Shown piece after piece: positions 1-11,560 of a stretch of DNA of 64,000 nt (position 1 is its first letter; each line of letters begins with the position of its first letter). The notes under the pieces were generated by a model. That model worked only from the letters and a program-made list of their open reading frames with translations. It was not told the DNA's origin and did no database searches. Where the stretch lies: contig OU744447.1 in assembly GCA_916610825.1 (NCBI GenBank), forward strand, positions 31,198,561-31,262,560, given 5' to 3'. The translations under genes and the position numbers were made by a program. This DNA comes from Haliclystus octoradiatus. Its lineage: Eukaryota; Cnidaria; Staurozoa; Stauromedusae; Haliclystidae.

Positions 1-1
1 T

Positions 2-1018
2 GAACAGTCAGATGGAGTGGCAATGGGATCACCATTGGGACCTTTGTTAGCTAATGTATTTATGTCCAATATTGAAAAAATTTTATCAGAATCTAATAAA
101 TTACCAGAGTTCTACTGGCGCTATGTAGATGACACCTTGGCAATTGTCAACAATAGAAAAGAAGCAGAAAACTTATTATCAATTCTGAATGCAGCACACT
201 CCTCATTAAACTTCACGATTGAGTTAGAGGAAAACAAAAATCTACCTTTTCTTGGAATCAAAATGACCAATACCGGCACAGAAATATCAACAAGTGTACA
301 TCGAAAAACAACAAACAAAGGACTTCTTTTACATTATCAGAGTCATGTGGACCAAAGATATAAAACCGGTATTTTGAAGACAATGCTTCACAGAGCGCAT
401 CGTCTTTGTTCCTCTGAAGCTGATTTTAATATTGAATGTAAAGTACTTTTTAACATTTTTAGTAAACTTAAGTATCCGCCCCGTGTTTTTAATTCTATTT
501 TAAATAAAATGCTAAGTAATGATTTTAATTCTCCAGTTTTACCAGACGATAATTTAAAATATGTTAGTATAGTTTTACCTTTTAAAGACCAACATTCATG
601 TGATGAAACAAGAAAAGAACTTTACCGTTTAAATTGTAAAATAAGTGTAAAGTTTAATGCTATTTTTAAAAGTAAGAAGCTCAACGATGACTTGCGTACC
701 CGTGAGGAGAAGCCAGATTTGTTAACCCAGCAATGTGTCATATATCATTTTAAATGTGGTCTGTGCGAAGCAGACTATGTTGGCTATACATGCCGGCACT
801 TATATGAACGCATAGATGAACATAACAAAAGTAACCTTGGTACACACGTCCGTCAAGAGCACGGAATATCTACTGATCAATTTGAAAAACATTTTAGAAT
901 AATAAAAAAGTGCAAAAATAAATTCGATTGTCTCGTGAATGAAATGCTGGCAATTCAAGAACTGAAACCAACATTAAACGTTCAGGGCGATTCCATCCGG
1001 GCCAAAGTTTTCAAATAA
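2..1018 (+). CDS. Penelope-like RT/GIY-YIG protein, 3' part, intact C-terminus
   Basis: C-terminal part of a retrotransposon polyprotein that begins left of the window. In order it shows RT motif B (MGSPLGPLLANVF, from about residue 5 of the visible part), the catalytic YVDD box (FYWRYVDDTLAIV), the NLPFLGIKM motif, a variable thumb region, and a GIY-YIG endonuclease. In the last domain YHFKC, DYVGYT, and RHLYERIDEH carry the catalytic Tyr/Arg/Glu-type residues. Penelope-like enzymes combine target-primed reverse transcription with this nuclease, which nicks the genomic target. The frame stays open to the stop at 1016-1018, so this copy keeps the C-terminal tail that the downstream copy has lost by frameshift. 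Cellular site: nucleus, expected from the family. Confidence 0.88.
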   Translation, partial: EQSDGVAMGSPLGPLLANVFMSNIEKILSESNKLPEFYWRYVDDTLAIVNNRKEAENLLSILNAAHSSLNFTIELEENKNLPFLGIKMTNTGTEISTSVHRKTTNKGLLLHYQSHVDQRYKTGILKTMLHRAHRLCSSEADFNIECKVLFNIFSKLKYPPRVFNSILNKMLSNDFNSPVLPDDNLKYVSIVLPFKDQHSCDETRKELYRLNCKISVKFNAIFKSKKLNDDLRTREEKPDLLTQQCVIYHFKCGLCEADYVGYTCRHLYERIDEHNKSNLGTHVRQEHGISTDQFEKHFRIIKKCKNKFDCLVNEMLAIQELKPTLNVQGDSIRAKVFK

Positions 1019-1273
1019 CTGCATGCATTTCATATCTATAGGCTAGTCACCATAGTTACTGTTGTCACTGATATAGATCTCATATAATTGTAAATATTTT
1101 TCATGATGTAACTTTACCCTCAAGGGGCAAACATTTTTATGTATAAATATATCTTAATTAATAATAAAAAACATTCACTTGAGAATGGCTGAAGTCAATC
1201 AGTCGAAACGTTGTGCAAATTTAGTTGTGTTGTTATTTTGTACCAAAATTATCACCAAGAAGATTCTGATAAA
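1019..1273 (+). repeat. Penelope-like pseudo-LTR, left copy
   Basis: Non-coding tail of the first copy, identical to 3647-3901 and directly joined to the next copy. In known Penelope-like elements such pLTRs hold the promoter and often a hammerhead ribozyme. Here CTGAAG and CGAAAC lie close together near 1189-1212, as in such ribozymes, but the A that should end the CUGANGA box is T and no proper stem II forms. Any ribozyme is therefore degenerate. Confidence 0.75.
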
Positions 1274-3646
1274 TATTATAAAACGCAACAATCAGTTACT
1301 ACTTTTCCGGAGATTAGAAAAGTGTAGCAACCACCTAGTCAGTTGTGAAACTGGTCTAGAATATTTACGACTCTGTTTAAACTTTGGCGTTACACCAACA
1401 TTTGCCAGAGTAGAGAGTGTAAAGTCAAAAAAATGGAAAGATTCTACGGAAAGTTATCAGATGAATATCATCAAAGAAGAAATCAAAGTGAGAACAAGGG
1501 AACTGAAAAAATTCCAACTAGAGGTAAATGGTCTATTCGTAGATATAAAAGAGAAATTCACCACAATCATGTATTTATCAATTTTAAAGGCCTTAAGTAT
1601 TATGAGAGAGCGAAAGTATCAGTCATTAACAAGAAAACATGGCAAGAAATTAAGCCGGCTAATAAATAATACAACAGATGTTGATCAACACATTAATAAC
1701 TTGTCAGATTACTCATTGAACTTTTTTGAAAAATTAGTATTGTCGAGAGGGCTAGATTTCTCGTTACCAAGACGATCAACGCGTAGGGACGAAATTGACA
1801 CGAAGGCTGAGTTTGAGAAGGCATACTTCAGGGCAGAAAGATATTTACCATCTGACGAGAAAGATATCACAGCATCTACGCTCAAGTCTATTGCCTTGAA
1901 TTACTGCCGTTTACAAGGACAGAAACCACCCAAGTCTTTACTACGAGCAATATCATCTTTAAAACGCAATAAGAACATTGTAATAACTAAGCCGGATAAG
2001 GGTAATGGTATCGTCATTATGAACAAAGAACATTATAATAGACTATTGATGGAAGCATCGATTGACAAACGAGATAAATTTACCTTTGTAGACCCGAATA
2101 AAAAACGAAGAGGGAGGCCTGCAAAACATCCCCACCCTCTCCTTTATAAAGAAAGAATGGTAAATAAATGTATAAAAAAAATTTTACCAGAAGAAATAGC
2201 AACAAAACTTTGTCCTAAAGGCTCTCGGCTAGCATATTTATATGGCCTACCAAAAACACATAAAACTAACTTACAAATGCGACCAGTTCTATCGGCAGTG
2301 GGATCTTATAACTTTCTTTTGGCAAAATGGCTAGATGACAAGCTCAGACCTTTGGCTATCAATAGTTTTACAATATTAGATATATTAAATTTTAGCGAAG
2401 AAATACGCAACGTAAAATTCCGAAAAGGTAGTATTATGGTCTCTTTTGACGTGAGTGCTCTGTTTACCAACGTCCCCCTACTGGAAACAATTGAAATTTT
2501 GGTTACGGATGCATTTTCTAACAATTGGTTCAATGAAAAGTATTCCTTGAATTTAACGCCTGATGATCTGCGTGACCTATTATTGATCAGTACCAAAGAT
2601 CAATTGTTTCAATTCGATGGTGAGCTGTATGAACAGTCAGATGGAGTGGCAATGGGATCACCATTGGGACCTTTGTTAGCTAATGTATTTATGTCCAATA
2701 TTGAAAAAATTTTATCAGAATCTAATAAATTACCAGAGTTCTACTGGCGCTATGTAGATGACACCTTGGCAATTGTCAACAATAGAAAAGAAGCAGAAAA
2801 CTTATTATCAATTCTGAATGCAGCACACTCCTCATTAAACTTCACGATTGAGTTAGAGGAAAACAAAAATCTACCTTTTCTTGGAATCAAAATGACCAAT
2901 ACCGGCACAGAAATATCAACAAGTGTACATCGAAAAACAACAAACAAAGGACTTCTTTTACATTATCAGAGTCATGTGGACCAAAGATATAAAACCGGTA
3001 TTTTGAAGACAATGCTTCACAGAGCGCATCGTCTTTGTTCCTCTGAAGCTGATTTTAATATTGAATGTAAAGTACTTTTTAACATTTTTAGTAAACTTAA
3101 GTATCCGCCCCGTGTTTTTAATTCTATTTTAAATAAAATGCTAAGTAATGATTTTAATTCTCCAGTTTTACCAGACGATAATTTAAAATATGTTAGTATA
3201 GTTTTACCTTTTAAAGACCAACATTCATGTGATGAAACAAGAAAAGAACTTTACCGTTTAAATTGTAAAATAAGTGTAAAGTTTAATGCTATTTTTAAAA
3301 GTAAGAAGCTCAACGATGACTTGCGTACCCGTGAGGAGAAGCCAGATTTGTTAACCCAGCAATGTGTCATATATCATTTTAAATGTGGTCTGTGCGAAGC
3401 AGACTATGTTGGCTATACATGCCGGCACTTATATGAACGCATAGATGAACATAACAAAAGTAACCTTGGTACACACGTCCGTCAAGAGCACGGAATATCT
3501 ACTGATCAATTTGAAAACATTTTAGAATAATAAAAAAGTGCAAAAATAAATTCGATTGTCTCGTGAATGAAATGCTGGCAATTCAAGAACTGAAACCAAC
3601 ATTAAACGTTCAGGGCGATTCCATCCGGGCCAAAGTTTTCAAATAA
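1185..3646 (+). pseudogene. Penelope-like RT/GIY-YIG polyprotein, full copy with 3' frameshift
   Basis: Near-complete ORF of about 780 codons. The first ATG in frame is at 1185, inside the upstream pseudo-LTR. A TTG at 1179 is also in frame but is an unlikely start in a eukaryote. Order: basic N-terminal region; a KPDKGNG motif; HKTNLQMRPVLSAVGS; RT motif A with catalytic Asp (VSFDVSALFTNVPL); motif B (MGSPLGPLLANVF); motif C YVDD; then the GIY-YIG nuclease (DYVGYTCRHLYERIDEH). One missing base in an A-run near 3514 shifts the frame, so translation stops at 3530 and loses about 40 C-terminal residues that the left copy keeps to its stop. The domain core is intact; the lost part is the end of the nuclease region. 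Family assignment is firm, activity of this copy doubtful. Confidence 0.9.
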
Positions 3647-3901
3647 CTGCATGCATTTCATATCTATAGGCTAGTCACCATAGTTACTGTTGTCACTGAT
3701 ATAGATCTCATATAATTGTAAATATTTTTCATGATGTAACTTTACCCTCAAGGGGCAAACATTTTTATGTATAAATATATCTTAATTAATAATAAAAAAC
3801 ATTCACTTGAGAATGGCTGAAGTCAATCAGTCGAAACGTTGTGCAAATTTAGTTGTGTTGTTATTTTGTACCAAAATTATCACCAAGAAGATTCTGATAA
3901 A
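3647..3901 (+). repeat. Penelope-like pseudo-LTR, right copy
   Basis: Same sequence as 1019-1273. It ends after GATTCTGATAA at 3901, where unrelated flanking DNA starts; in the left copy the same point leads into the next element. This fixes the 3' end of the element. Confidence 0.75.
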
Positions 3902-4310
3902 CTGTAACTTATTTCATGTATTAATCATACGTTTTTATCTCCTAAAATCACAGATTGATTTGTGCAAAAGTTTCTATTTAATCTAAAATCCTCTTCAGGA
4001 AAAGTAAAAAGAAGAGTTAAAAAGCTACATGACTATTTATATAAATTCTTACTAGGCTGTCTATTAAATTTATCTTAATATATTGAGCTGATTGTGGATA
4101 GTTGCTTCATTACGAAAGTCATGTCGATGAAAACAACAAACGAGGCCTCATTTTAACATTGTTGGATGATGATGGTGATGATGATGGTTATCGTTCGATG
4201 ACAATATATTTAACTTGGAATGTTTGAACCTTAAGGAAGTATTTTTAAAATGGAAGTATCCCTTAGATTTATTAATCATTGAATTTCTTATTTGATCGCC
4301 TTAAAGGGCC
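3902..4310. other. Intergenic AT-rich spacer
   Basis: No coding signal or repeat recognised between the Penelope-like element and the TIR element. Confidence 0.5.
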
Positions 4311-4372
4311 TACACAGCAAAATTTGAAAATCCCACTAAGAATGTAGTTAGAATATATATTCTTTAACATTC
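4311..4372 (+). repeat. Left TIR of the 2-kb element
   Basis: Begins TACACAGCAAA and contains the palindromic core AGAATATATATTCT. Pairs with 6244-6304. Confidence 0.65.
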
Positions 4373-5187
4373 TTCTTTGAAGAATGTTTTCTAGTGACAA
4401 GTATAATTTGTACATATCCAAGAACGTGGAATTGCCTTCAGAATAAATATTTTTGTACTTTTCAATATTCTTAAATATTCTTAAACATCGAATTGGAGTG
4501 CTGTGAAAATTCACTGAAGTTCTGGGAATCATGCCATGAATATTAACATGAGAACGTTTTTTGATTTTGTCAACCGCCTTACTTGTTTTGAAGTTGAACA
4601 CGGAAATTTAGCTCAATGGTGTACTGCTGATTATCTTTACATTTTCATGACCGACTCTTAAGTTGGATGCTGTATTCTATTAAAAATATTAAAATTGATT
4701 CCACACTTTAAATAATACGGTCCACATTAACAATGTTATTTGGCTACGTCCTGAATGTGGTTCGTTTTAAATCATATTGACAAGTTCAATGGAATGGAAC
4801 TACGAATCACTGGTCGTATTATAACATGCGGTAAGTCCATGCTATGTTGCTCCATATAATTTTATTTTTGAATATAGATGTAAAGTAAAATGCTTCTGTG
4901 AAATTATAAATACTGTATTCTTACATTTGTTAATACATATCTAGCGTGTTTTAAATTTCATGTTTGGTCCTAAAATATATTAATGTTGTCCTCCAAATTG
5001 ATGGTGTTTTATCTCTTTATTCACAGATAAGTTTGAAGAACGGAAAAGTTCTATGCATCAAAGAGTGAAACAATTCTTATTTCAATGCTGGATGTTTATC
5101 ATATATTTACGATTAGCTTGACCAAAAAAGAAATTACTTGAAGTTTTAATTTCGAGCAACTTGTGATGGCTTGGAATATATCGAATG

Positions 5188-5515
5188 TTACCTTGATTAA
5201 TATTTCTAAATCATGAAATATTATTTGTATATGCACGGACTGGTATGGAAGGATTATCACCTTTAAACTTACACACTTTCATTTAGCTTTTGTTAATTAC
5301 GTTTCAATTTTCTTATTGCATTTTATGTATGACGTATTTTCTATATGGTTTATATTAAGCTAGATATCTGTAGTAGATTATTAATATCAAACTGCAACTG
5401 GAAGTCTTGAGGATACTTCGCAGAATATTACCTTAATTAATACTTCTAAATCATGAAATATTATTAGTATATGCAGGACTAACCATGAATTACTACTATA
5501 CTGGTATGGGCGGAT
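5188..5515 (+). repeat. Internal direct repeat pair
   Basis: 5188-5256 and 5428-5515 share the blocks TCTAAATCATGAAATATTAT, GTATATGCA and CTGGTATGG in the same order, with a short insertion in the second copy. It looks like an old internal duplication in the transposon. Confidence 0.55.
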
Positions 5516-6243
5516 TTCTTTTTATACTGGGAAATGCTATTATAGTATACAGTACTGGAATACAGGGGGATTATGACATTTTAGTTTTAAGCGTATGTTC
5601 ATATATGCTACATACATTTATGTCTTCAGAGCATCTTTGACTTTAATAAACATTACTCATTTTGGCAACTGCATGGATTTGAACATGATAGCTAAATTTT
5701 AAAGTTATGCTCAATGTTGTAGTGTAACTAAAATCCCTACCATGTTTAGTTTAAAATTTTCCAAAACGATTCAGTAATCATTGTGACATTGTAGTCATTT
5801 TAACTTTAGCAAAGTATTTTTCAGAATGATATGAACTAACTGAAATCGAATAACGCTTAAATTGTAAGAGTCAATCTTTATTATATACCATTCATGTTAC
5901 CAAAAGATTTTTGATTCTTAAATCCATACTATGTATAGAGCGAATCCACCTCCTTAGAGAAGAAAATCAAATACAGCTTCTCAACAGTAACAACATTGGG
6001 CCGAAGGCCCTCAAGGCCCTCCGCAGGAGATAGAAAAAAGCCTTTTTTTCTAGTCCTTAATAATATATCCTTCCAATAAGAATTCCTTTGAAAATGGAAC
6101 AATAAAAACAATTAAGATGCAAGAATAACTTTCCTTCTATTATTTCCATTTCTAGAATCCATATTCTCAAATATATAATTTAAGAATAATTCTTCTCACC
6201 ACACAGAAAACACCTATATTCTAACATTTAGTATATGTATTCC

Positions 6244-6304
6244 TACAAAGAGAATATATATTCTAAATTATTCTTAGAATAAGAAACCACAACTTTGCTG
6301 TGTA
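6244..6304 (-). repeat. Right TIR of the 2-kb element
   Basis: Reverse complement begins TACACAGCAAAGTT and carries the same AGAATATATATTCT core as the left end. Confidence 0.65.
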
Positions 6305-6550
6305 TGGAATGGAATTTTGCAATCAATATTTATTAGCCGACCTAGTAGAACTTCTTACGCTGATTCCAGTGATATAAATTTCAATGGTATTTTGCGCTAG
6401 AACATGAACAAAAATAACCCCAAAAGTAGTGTTTTTGCTGATTTTGTGGCGACAATAAATTTATTAGCGTGATGTCACAACATGTGAAGGCCTCACTTGG
6501 TTGGATTAGTTCATTTTTCGTCGAAGGTGAAAAATGGCGGACGACAGTAT

Positions 6551-6670
6551 AGTCCAGTCAATCTAAAATTTGACCAAGGACAAATTGCAACACAAGCATT
6601 TTTTATGGAATATAGGGTAGAATTTTATGCTGAACAACATATCAAAAATCGAGAAAAATCGAAGTGGCGG
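6551..6670 (+). repeat. Left arm of inverted repeat flanking the satellite
   Basis: Matches the reverse complement of 10856-10984. Shared blocks in order are AGTCCAGTCAATCTA, GGACAAATTGCAACACAAG and AATCGAGAAAAATCGA followed by GTGGCGG. The arms are diverged but collinear. The stretch 6305-6550 holds nothing else I can name. Confidence 0.6.
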
Positions 6671-7074
6671 AAGGTGCTCAATTTTATAGAAATTAGTTAC
6701 GGTCGGCATGAGAGCGAGGCTGTGTCATTTAGGGCTAAAAACTGAGCGATATTTCAAAAAATAAGAGAATGTACGCAATCAAGAAGAACACACTCAGTGA
6801 CACAATATAATTACAGAAAAAAATCATAAGTTGATCATTATAACAGAAAAAACCATAACGAGGCTAAAAATTATATTAGGAAATTTACTGAACTTTTACT
6901 GTACTATCACCAATAACAAATGCGCATTAAAAGAGGCTCGGCATAAGAACACGAATTAGCCCCTTGCAAATAGAGGCAAATCGATGTACCTAACGATTAT
7001 ATTAATTAACTACCAGGCAAATATTAAAATATTAAATTCTATTCAAATCGGCAAAATCAAAATCAATCATATAT

Positions 7075-9420
7075 AAATCAAGTAGACCATCCCGTACAAA
7101 ATAAGGATGCCTCTATCACCCTCAGTAGTGAAATGGGTATGGTCCAAGAGTCCAATACCAATAATAGGAACATTCCTGACATCATAAAATCATATCTAGG
7201 TTAGATAGAATGTATATATAAATCCATCCCATAGGCATCACAGATACATCTAACCCCCTCAGTAGTATAATAGGTGTGGTCCAAGAGTTCAATATCAAGA
7301 ACAGGAACATTTCTGACATCATAAAATCATATCTAGGTTAGATAGAACGTATATATAAATTAAGTAGACCATCCCATAGGAATCACAGATATATCTAACC
7401 CCCTCAATAGTATAATAGTTGTGGTCCAAGAGTCCAATATCAAGAACAGGAACCTTTCTGACATCATAAAATCCTATCTAGGTTGTATAGAATATAAATA
7501 TAAATCGAGTAGACTATCCCATATGCATTATAGATACATCAAATCACCCTCAGTAGTATAATAGGTGTAGTCCAAGAGTCCAATATCAAGAACAGGAATA
7601 TTTCTGACATCATAAAATCCTATCTAGGTTGTATAGAATATAAAATTAAATCGAGTAGACCATCCCATAGGCATGACAGGTACATTTAATCACCCTCAGT
7701 AGTATAATAGGTGAGGTTCAAGAGTCCAGTACCAATAACAGGAACAACTCTGACATCATAAAATCATATCTAGGTTGCATAGAATATATATAAAAATCGA
7801 GTAGACCATCCCATATGCATTATAGATACATCTAATCACCCTCAGTACTATAATAGGTGTGGTCCAAGAGTCCAATATCAAGAACAGGAACATTTCTGAC
7901 ATCATAAAATCCTATCTAGGTTGTATAGAATATAAATATAAATCGAGTAGACCATCCCATAGGCATTATAGATACATCTAATCACCCTCAGTAGTATAAT
8001 AGGTGTGGTCCAGAGTCCAATATCAAGAGCAGGAACATTTCTGACATCATAAAATCATATCTAGGTTGTATAGAATATAAATATAAATCGAGTAGACCAT
8101 CCCATAGGCATTATAGATACATCTAATCACCCTCAGTAGTATAATAGGTGTAGTCCAAGAGTCCAATATCAAGAACAGGAATATTTCTGACATCATAAAA
8201 TCCTATCTAGGTTGTATAGAATATAAATATAAATCGAGTAGACTATCCCATATGCATTATAGATACATCAAATCACCCTCAGTAGTATAATAGGTGTAGT
8301 CCAAGAGTCCAATATCAAGAACAGGAATATTTCTGACATCATAAAATCCTATCTAGGTTGTATAGAATATAAAATTAAATCGAGTAGACCATCCCATAGG
8401 AATCACAGATATATCTAACCCCCTCAATAGTATAATAGTTGTGGTCCAAGAGTCCAATATCAAGAACAGGAACCTTTCTGACATCATAAAATCCTATCTA
8501 GGTTGTATAGAATATAAATATAAATCGAGTAGACTATCCCATATGCATTATAGATACATCAAATCACCCTCAGTAGTATAATAGGTGTAGTCCAAGAGTC
8601 CAATATCAAGAACAGGAATATTTCTGACATCATAAAATCCTATCTAGGTTGTATAGAATATAAAATTAAATCGAGTAGACCATCCCATAGGCATGACAGG
8701 TACATTTAATCACCCTCAGTAGTATAATAGGTGAGGTTCAAGAGTCCAGTACCAATAACAGGAACAACTCTGACATCATAAAATCATATCTAGGTTGCAT
8801 AGAATATATATATAAATCGAGTAGACCATCCCATATGCATTATAGATACATCTAATCACCCTCAGTACTATAATAGGTGTGGTCCAAGAGTCCAATATCA
8901 AGAACAGGAACATTTCTGACATCATAAAATCCTATCTAGGTTGTATAGAATATAAATATAAATCGAGTAGACCATCCCATAGGCATTATAGATACATCTA
9001 ATCACCCTCAGTAGTATAATAGGTGTGGTCCAGAGTCCAATATCAAGAGCAGGAACAATTCTGACATCATAAAATCATATCTAGGTTGTATAGAATATAA
9101 ATATAAATCGAGTAGACCATCCCATAGGCATGACAGGTACATTTAATCACCCTCAGTAGTATAATAGGTGATGTTCAAGAGTCCAGTACCAATAACAGGA
9201 ACAACTCTGACATCATAAAATCATATCTAGGTTGTATAGAATATAAATATAAATCGAGTAGACAATCCCATATGCATATTAGATACATCTTATCACCCTC
9301 AGTAGTATAATAGGTGTGGTCCAAGAGTCCATAACTTTCACCATCATAAACTTTATCTATGATTATAAAATAATATAGATGTTGAATACAATGGATGTAT
9401 ATTTCTAATAAAACCATTCA
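7075..9420. repeat. Satellite array, monomer about 146 bp
   Basis: The anchor CTGACATCATAAAAT recurs at 7176, 7313, 7458, 7604, 7750, 7896, 8041, 8187, 8333, 8478, 8624, 8770, 8916, 9061 and 9207. Spacing is 145 or 146 bp except the first (137). Other constant blocks are CTATCTAGGTT, GAGTAGACCATCCCATA and GGTCCAAGAGTCCAATATCA. The last full unit degrades after about 9330. The monomer length is close to one nucleosome core. No ORF is conserved across units. Confidence 0.93.
7363..9135. repeat. Higher-order duplication of 7 monomers (1020 bp)
   Basis: Sequence from about 7363 to 8115 recurs 1020 bp downstream at 8383-9135 with almost no change. This includes variant-specific features such as GTACCAATAACAGGAACAAC and the CAGTACTATAAT variant. 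Neighbouring monomers differ far more from each other. The array therefore expanded by a recent block duplication on top of older monomer amplification. Confidence 0.85.
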
Positions 9421-9535
9421 AATAGATTGAAGAGACATTTAACCATTGTTGCGATAATTAACATGTGTGGTCTAGGGGTCCACAGAAGATAACAAGAACA
9501 TCCTCAATTGCTCAAAAGATATCTAGGTTGCACGA
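9421..9535. repeat. Decayed satellite monomer at the array edge
   Basis: The order of landmarks (ATTGAAGAGACATTTAA, GTGTGGTCTAGGGGTCCA, ATATCTAGGTTGCA) follows the 146-bp monomer but is strongly diverged, as is typical at satellite borders. Confidence 0.55.
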
Positions 9536-10855
9536 TACCAGACATGCAATGTTTGTAAATTAGGGGTTGAGCAACAGTTGGGGCTTTTTATGGCTCACCA
9601 GGACGTGTTATTGCCCTAAATTTTGTCTGTGAAATCGTGAATAGGCATTCTTATCTACGTTATTGCGTTATCGATGATTTTTGCGTTATATAAAAACAAA
9701 AACATGAAGTTTTACAGAATATTTCAGATAAAATCATAGCAAAATTCCCTATTTGGGACGCCAGAATTCAAAAAGTTCTCAAGGGGGTGAATCTCCAGAC
9801 CCCATTTTAAGACTTCAACCCTGTTTTCCTATTTTTATCATGCAAAATGTTTATTATTTGCAAACACCTTTCACCATTCAAACTTTGCATGTTCAGCTAA
9901 ATATTAATATTACGATTTAAAAGCAGATACGTCTGAATTGAATCAATTTCAAGAAAGCTCTTTCGTTTGAATGCATGAAATTTGAAACTTTCATTATGCT
10001 ATGTGTGAAATTGTACAGATTGAGTACGTAAATACGTTATTGCCATGGCATATAGGGGGCCAACAGTTGTGTGCACTCTTATACGGGGTGCATTAATATG
10101 CTGCCAAACTATGTCAGAAATAAAGATAATAGGCCAACAAATGTTATTGGTAATGATTTGGATCACTCAGCAGAATTGATGCTATCGTGTGTAATACTGT
10201 TACAGCAGAGCCCATAGGAATTGGCAATTGTACATGCATTTACATCCAAATATCTGGGAGATGTCTTAACAAACAACTGAGAACTGAATCCTTATGATCA
10301 TTTTTATTTTCACATCATGAATTCATGATCATGCTACATATCGAACAAACATTAGGATAATTGAATATAATTCATTAAAAATATGTTTCATTTACTTTTA
10401 ATTGAAATACTGACCTTGATTTTGGAAAATAGAAAGCCAATACAATAAGTGTTAGGCCCTATTGAATATCTACAGATTTTGCTTTGAACCTTGTCCTTGA
10501 TAATGCCTGTCATCATTCGTTTTCCTCTGCAATATAACACTGGGAGACTTTTCGAACTGATAACATTCCATTATGAATTAATTCGTGAGAGAGTTTCTTC
10601 CAATCAAATATCTTTGAGTACCAAAATTAGGAGGAAAGTGTACCATTTCACCATTAAACCATAAAAAATCATACGCAAACCTGAATGATACGCGAACGAT
10701 GTCTACCATCTTGTTGTATTGTCTTTCGATCAAAATTTGACAGTTTTCCGAAAACATGTCGCGCTCAGCCTGTGCGCAGACGTTTAGATGGAGGCATAAT
10801 GGCGTTTTAGAAAGGGTTAATAATTTGTGACTTTAAATGCAAATAAAGTAATGTT
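9536..10855. other. Unassigned non-coding stretch
   Basis: Between the satellite edge and the right inverted arm. No ORF, splice-linked exon or repeat could be supported. Confidence 0.5.
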
Positions 10856-10984
10856 CCGCCACCTCGATTTTTCTCGATTTTCAGTATGTTGTTAAGCGTT
10901 AAATTCTGTTCTAGAATCTGTAAAAAAACTTGTGTTGCAATTTGTCCTGGGTTCCGTGTTTTTTCGATCTAGATTGACTGGACT
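10856..10984 (-). repeat. Right arm of inverted repeat flanking the satellite
   Basis: Reverse complement is collinear with 6551-6670. Together the arms enclose 4.2 kb that includes the whole satellite. The homology stops sharply on both sides, so this may be the TIR pair of a decayed transposon or a segmental inversion. Confidence 0.6.
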
Positions 10985-11560
10985 AGTAGTTGTACAACTC
11001 CTACTCAAAGAGGCGGAAATTATTGCGTTGCTTGTTTCGCAAATGACATCAGCTGCAAAAATACATCGTACACTGAAGGTATTTCGAGGCACAAGTTTCC
11101 ATGTAATCTCGAAATCAGTAATAAATGGACCAATTTTGTGAAAAAGCATTGACCAAAGTTCAAGCCAACTCACGCTTCCCATCTATGTTCTGTACACTTT
11201 TTACCTACTGACTTCACCAAGAGACTTGACATAAACGTTCAAAGGAGAGGATAAAATAAGGCAATGAAAAGAACGTTAGAAAAAACTGCATTTCCATCTG
11301 TTGATATGTCTTGGTTTGACAATGAAGAGCAGTAAAACAAACAAATGACGATACGCGAAAGACGACAGGTATTTCTACTTTTCAGTTTGATATTCAAGGC
11401 AAAATTATCCATTGTGGATTCAAGTTATTATTGTCAAAATTGTCAAATGTAAGATACGTAAGTTTTAATATCTACCGTTCATCAATATTTACATAGTTAG
11501 GTTTGCCGTAGTGCATTGACTGCTAGTCCCAATAAGATAAGTATGCAAAAACAGTATTAG
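10985..11560. other. Spacer upstream of transposase-like remnant
   Basis: No supported feature. It may contain 5' exons or the promoter of the 11561-13877 gene. Confidence 0.35.

Larger units (their letters stand above)
1..3901 (+). mobile_element. Penelope-like retroelement, tandem partial plus full copy
   Basis: Positions 1-1273 repeat at 2630-3901 in direct orientation. The only difference I found is one A missing from an A-run near 3514. The left copy enters the window in mid RT, so its true 5' end is not visible. It runs straight into the start of the second copy at about 1274. A 5'-truncated copy joined head-to-tail to a full copy is the normal arrangement of Penelope-like elements, and it creates the pseudo-LTRs seen at 1019-1273 and 3647-3901. 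The near identity of the copies implies a recent insertion. Confidence 0.9.
4311..6304. mobile_element. Non-autonomous DNA transposon with TIRs
   Basis: The ends are inverted copies. The left end reads TACACAGCAAA and the right end is its complement, TTTGCTGTGTA. About 40 bases further in, both ends share TTAGAATATATATTCT. The TIRs are therefore about 60 bp and interrupted. The outermost TA could be a TA target duplication, which would fit a Tc1/mariner-like or related superfamily, but the family is not certain. No transposase ORF lies inside. The interior is AT-rich and holds a diverged direct repeat (5188-5256 and 5428-5515). Confidence 0.65.

Noticed and set aside
9175..9417. 80-codon minus-strand frame at the satellite edge
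   Set aside because: Lies in satellite monomers whose 146-bp period is not a multiple of three.
7075..9420. CRISPR-like regular repeat spacing
   Set aside because: The whole 146-bp unit is repeated; there are no unique spacers and the context is eukaryotic.
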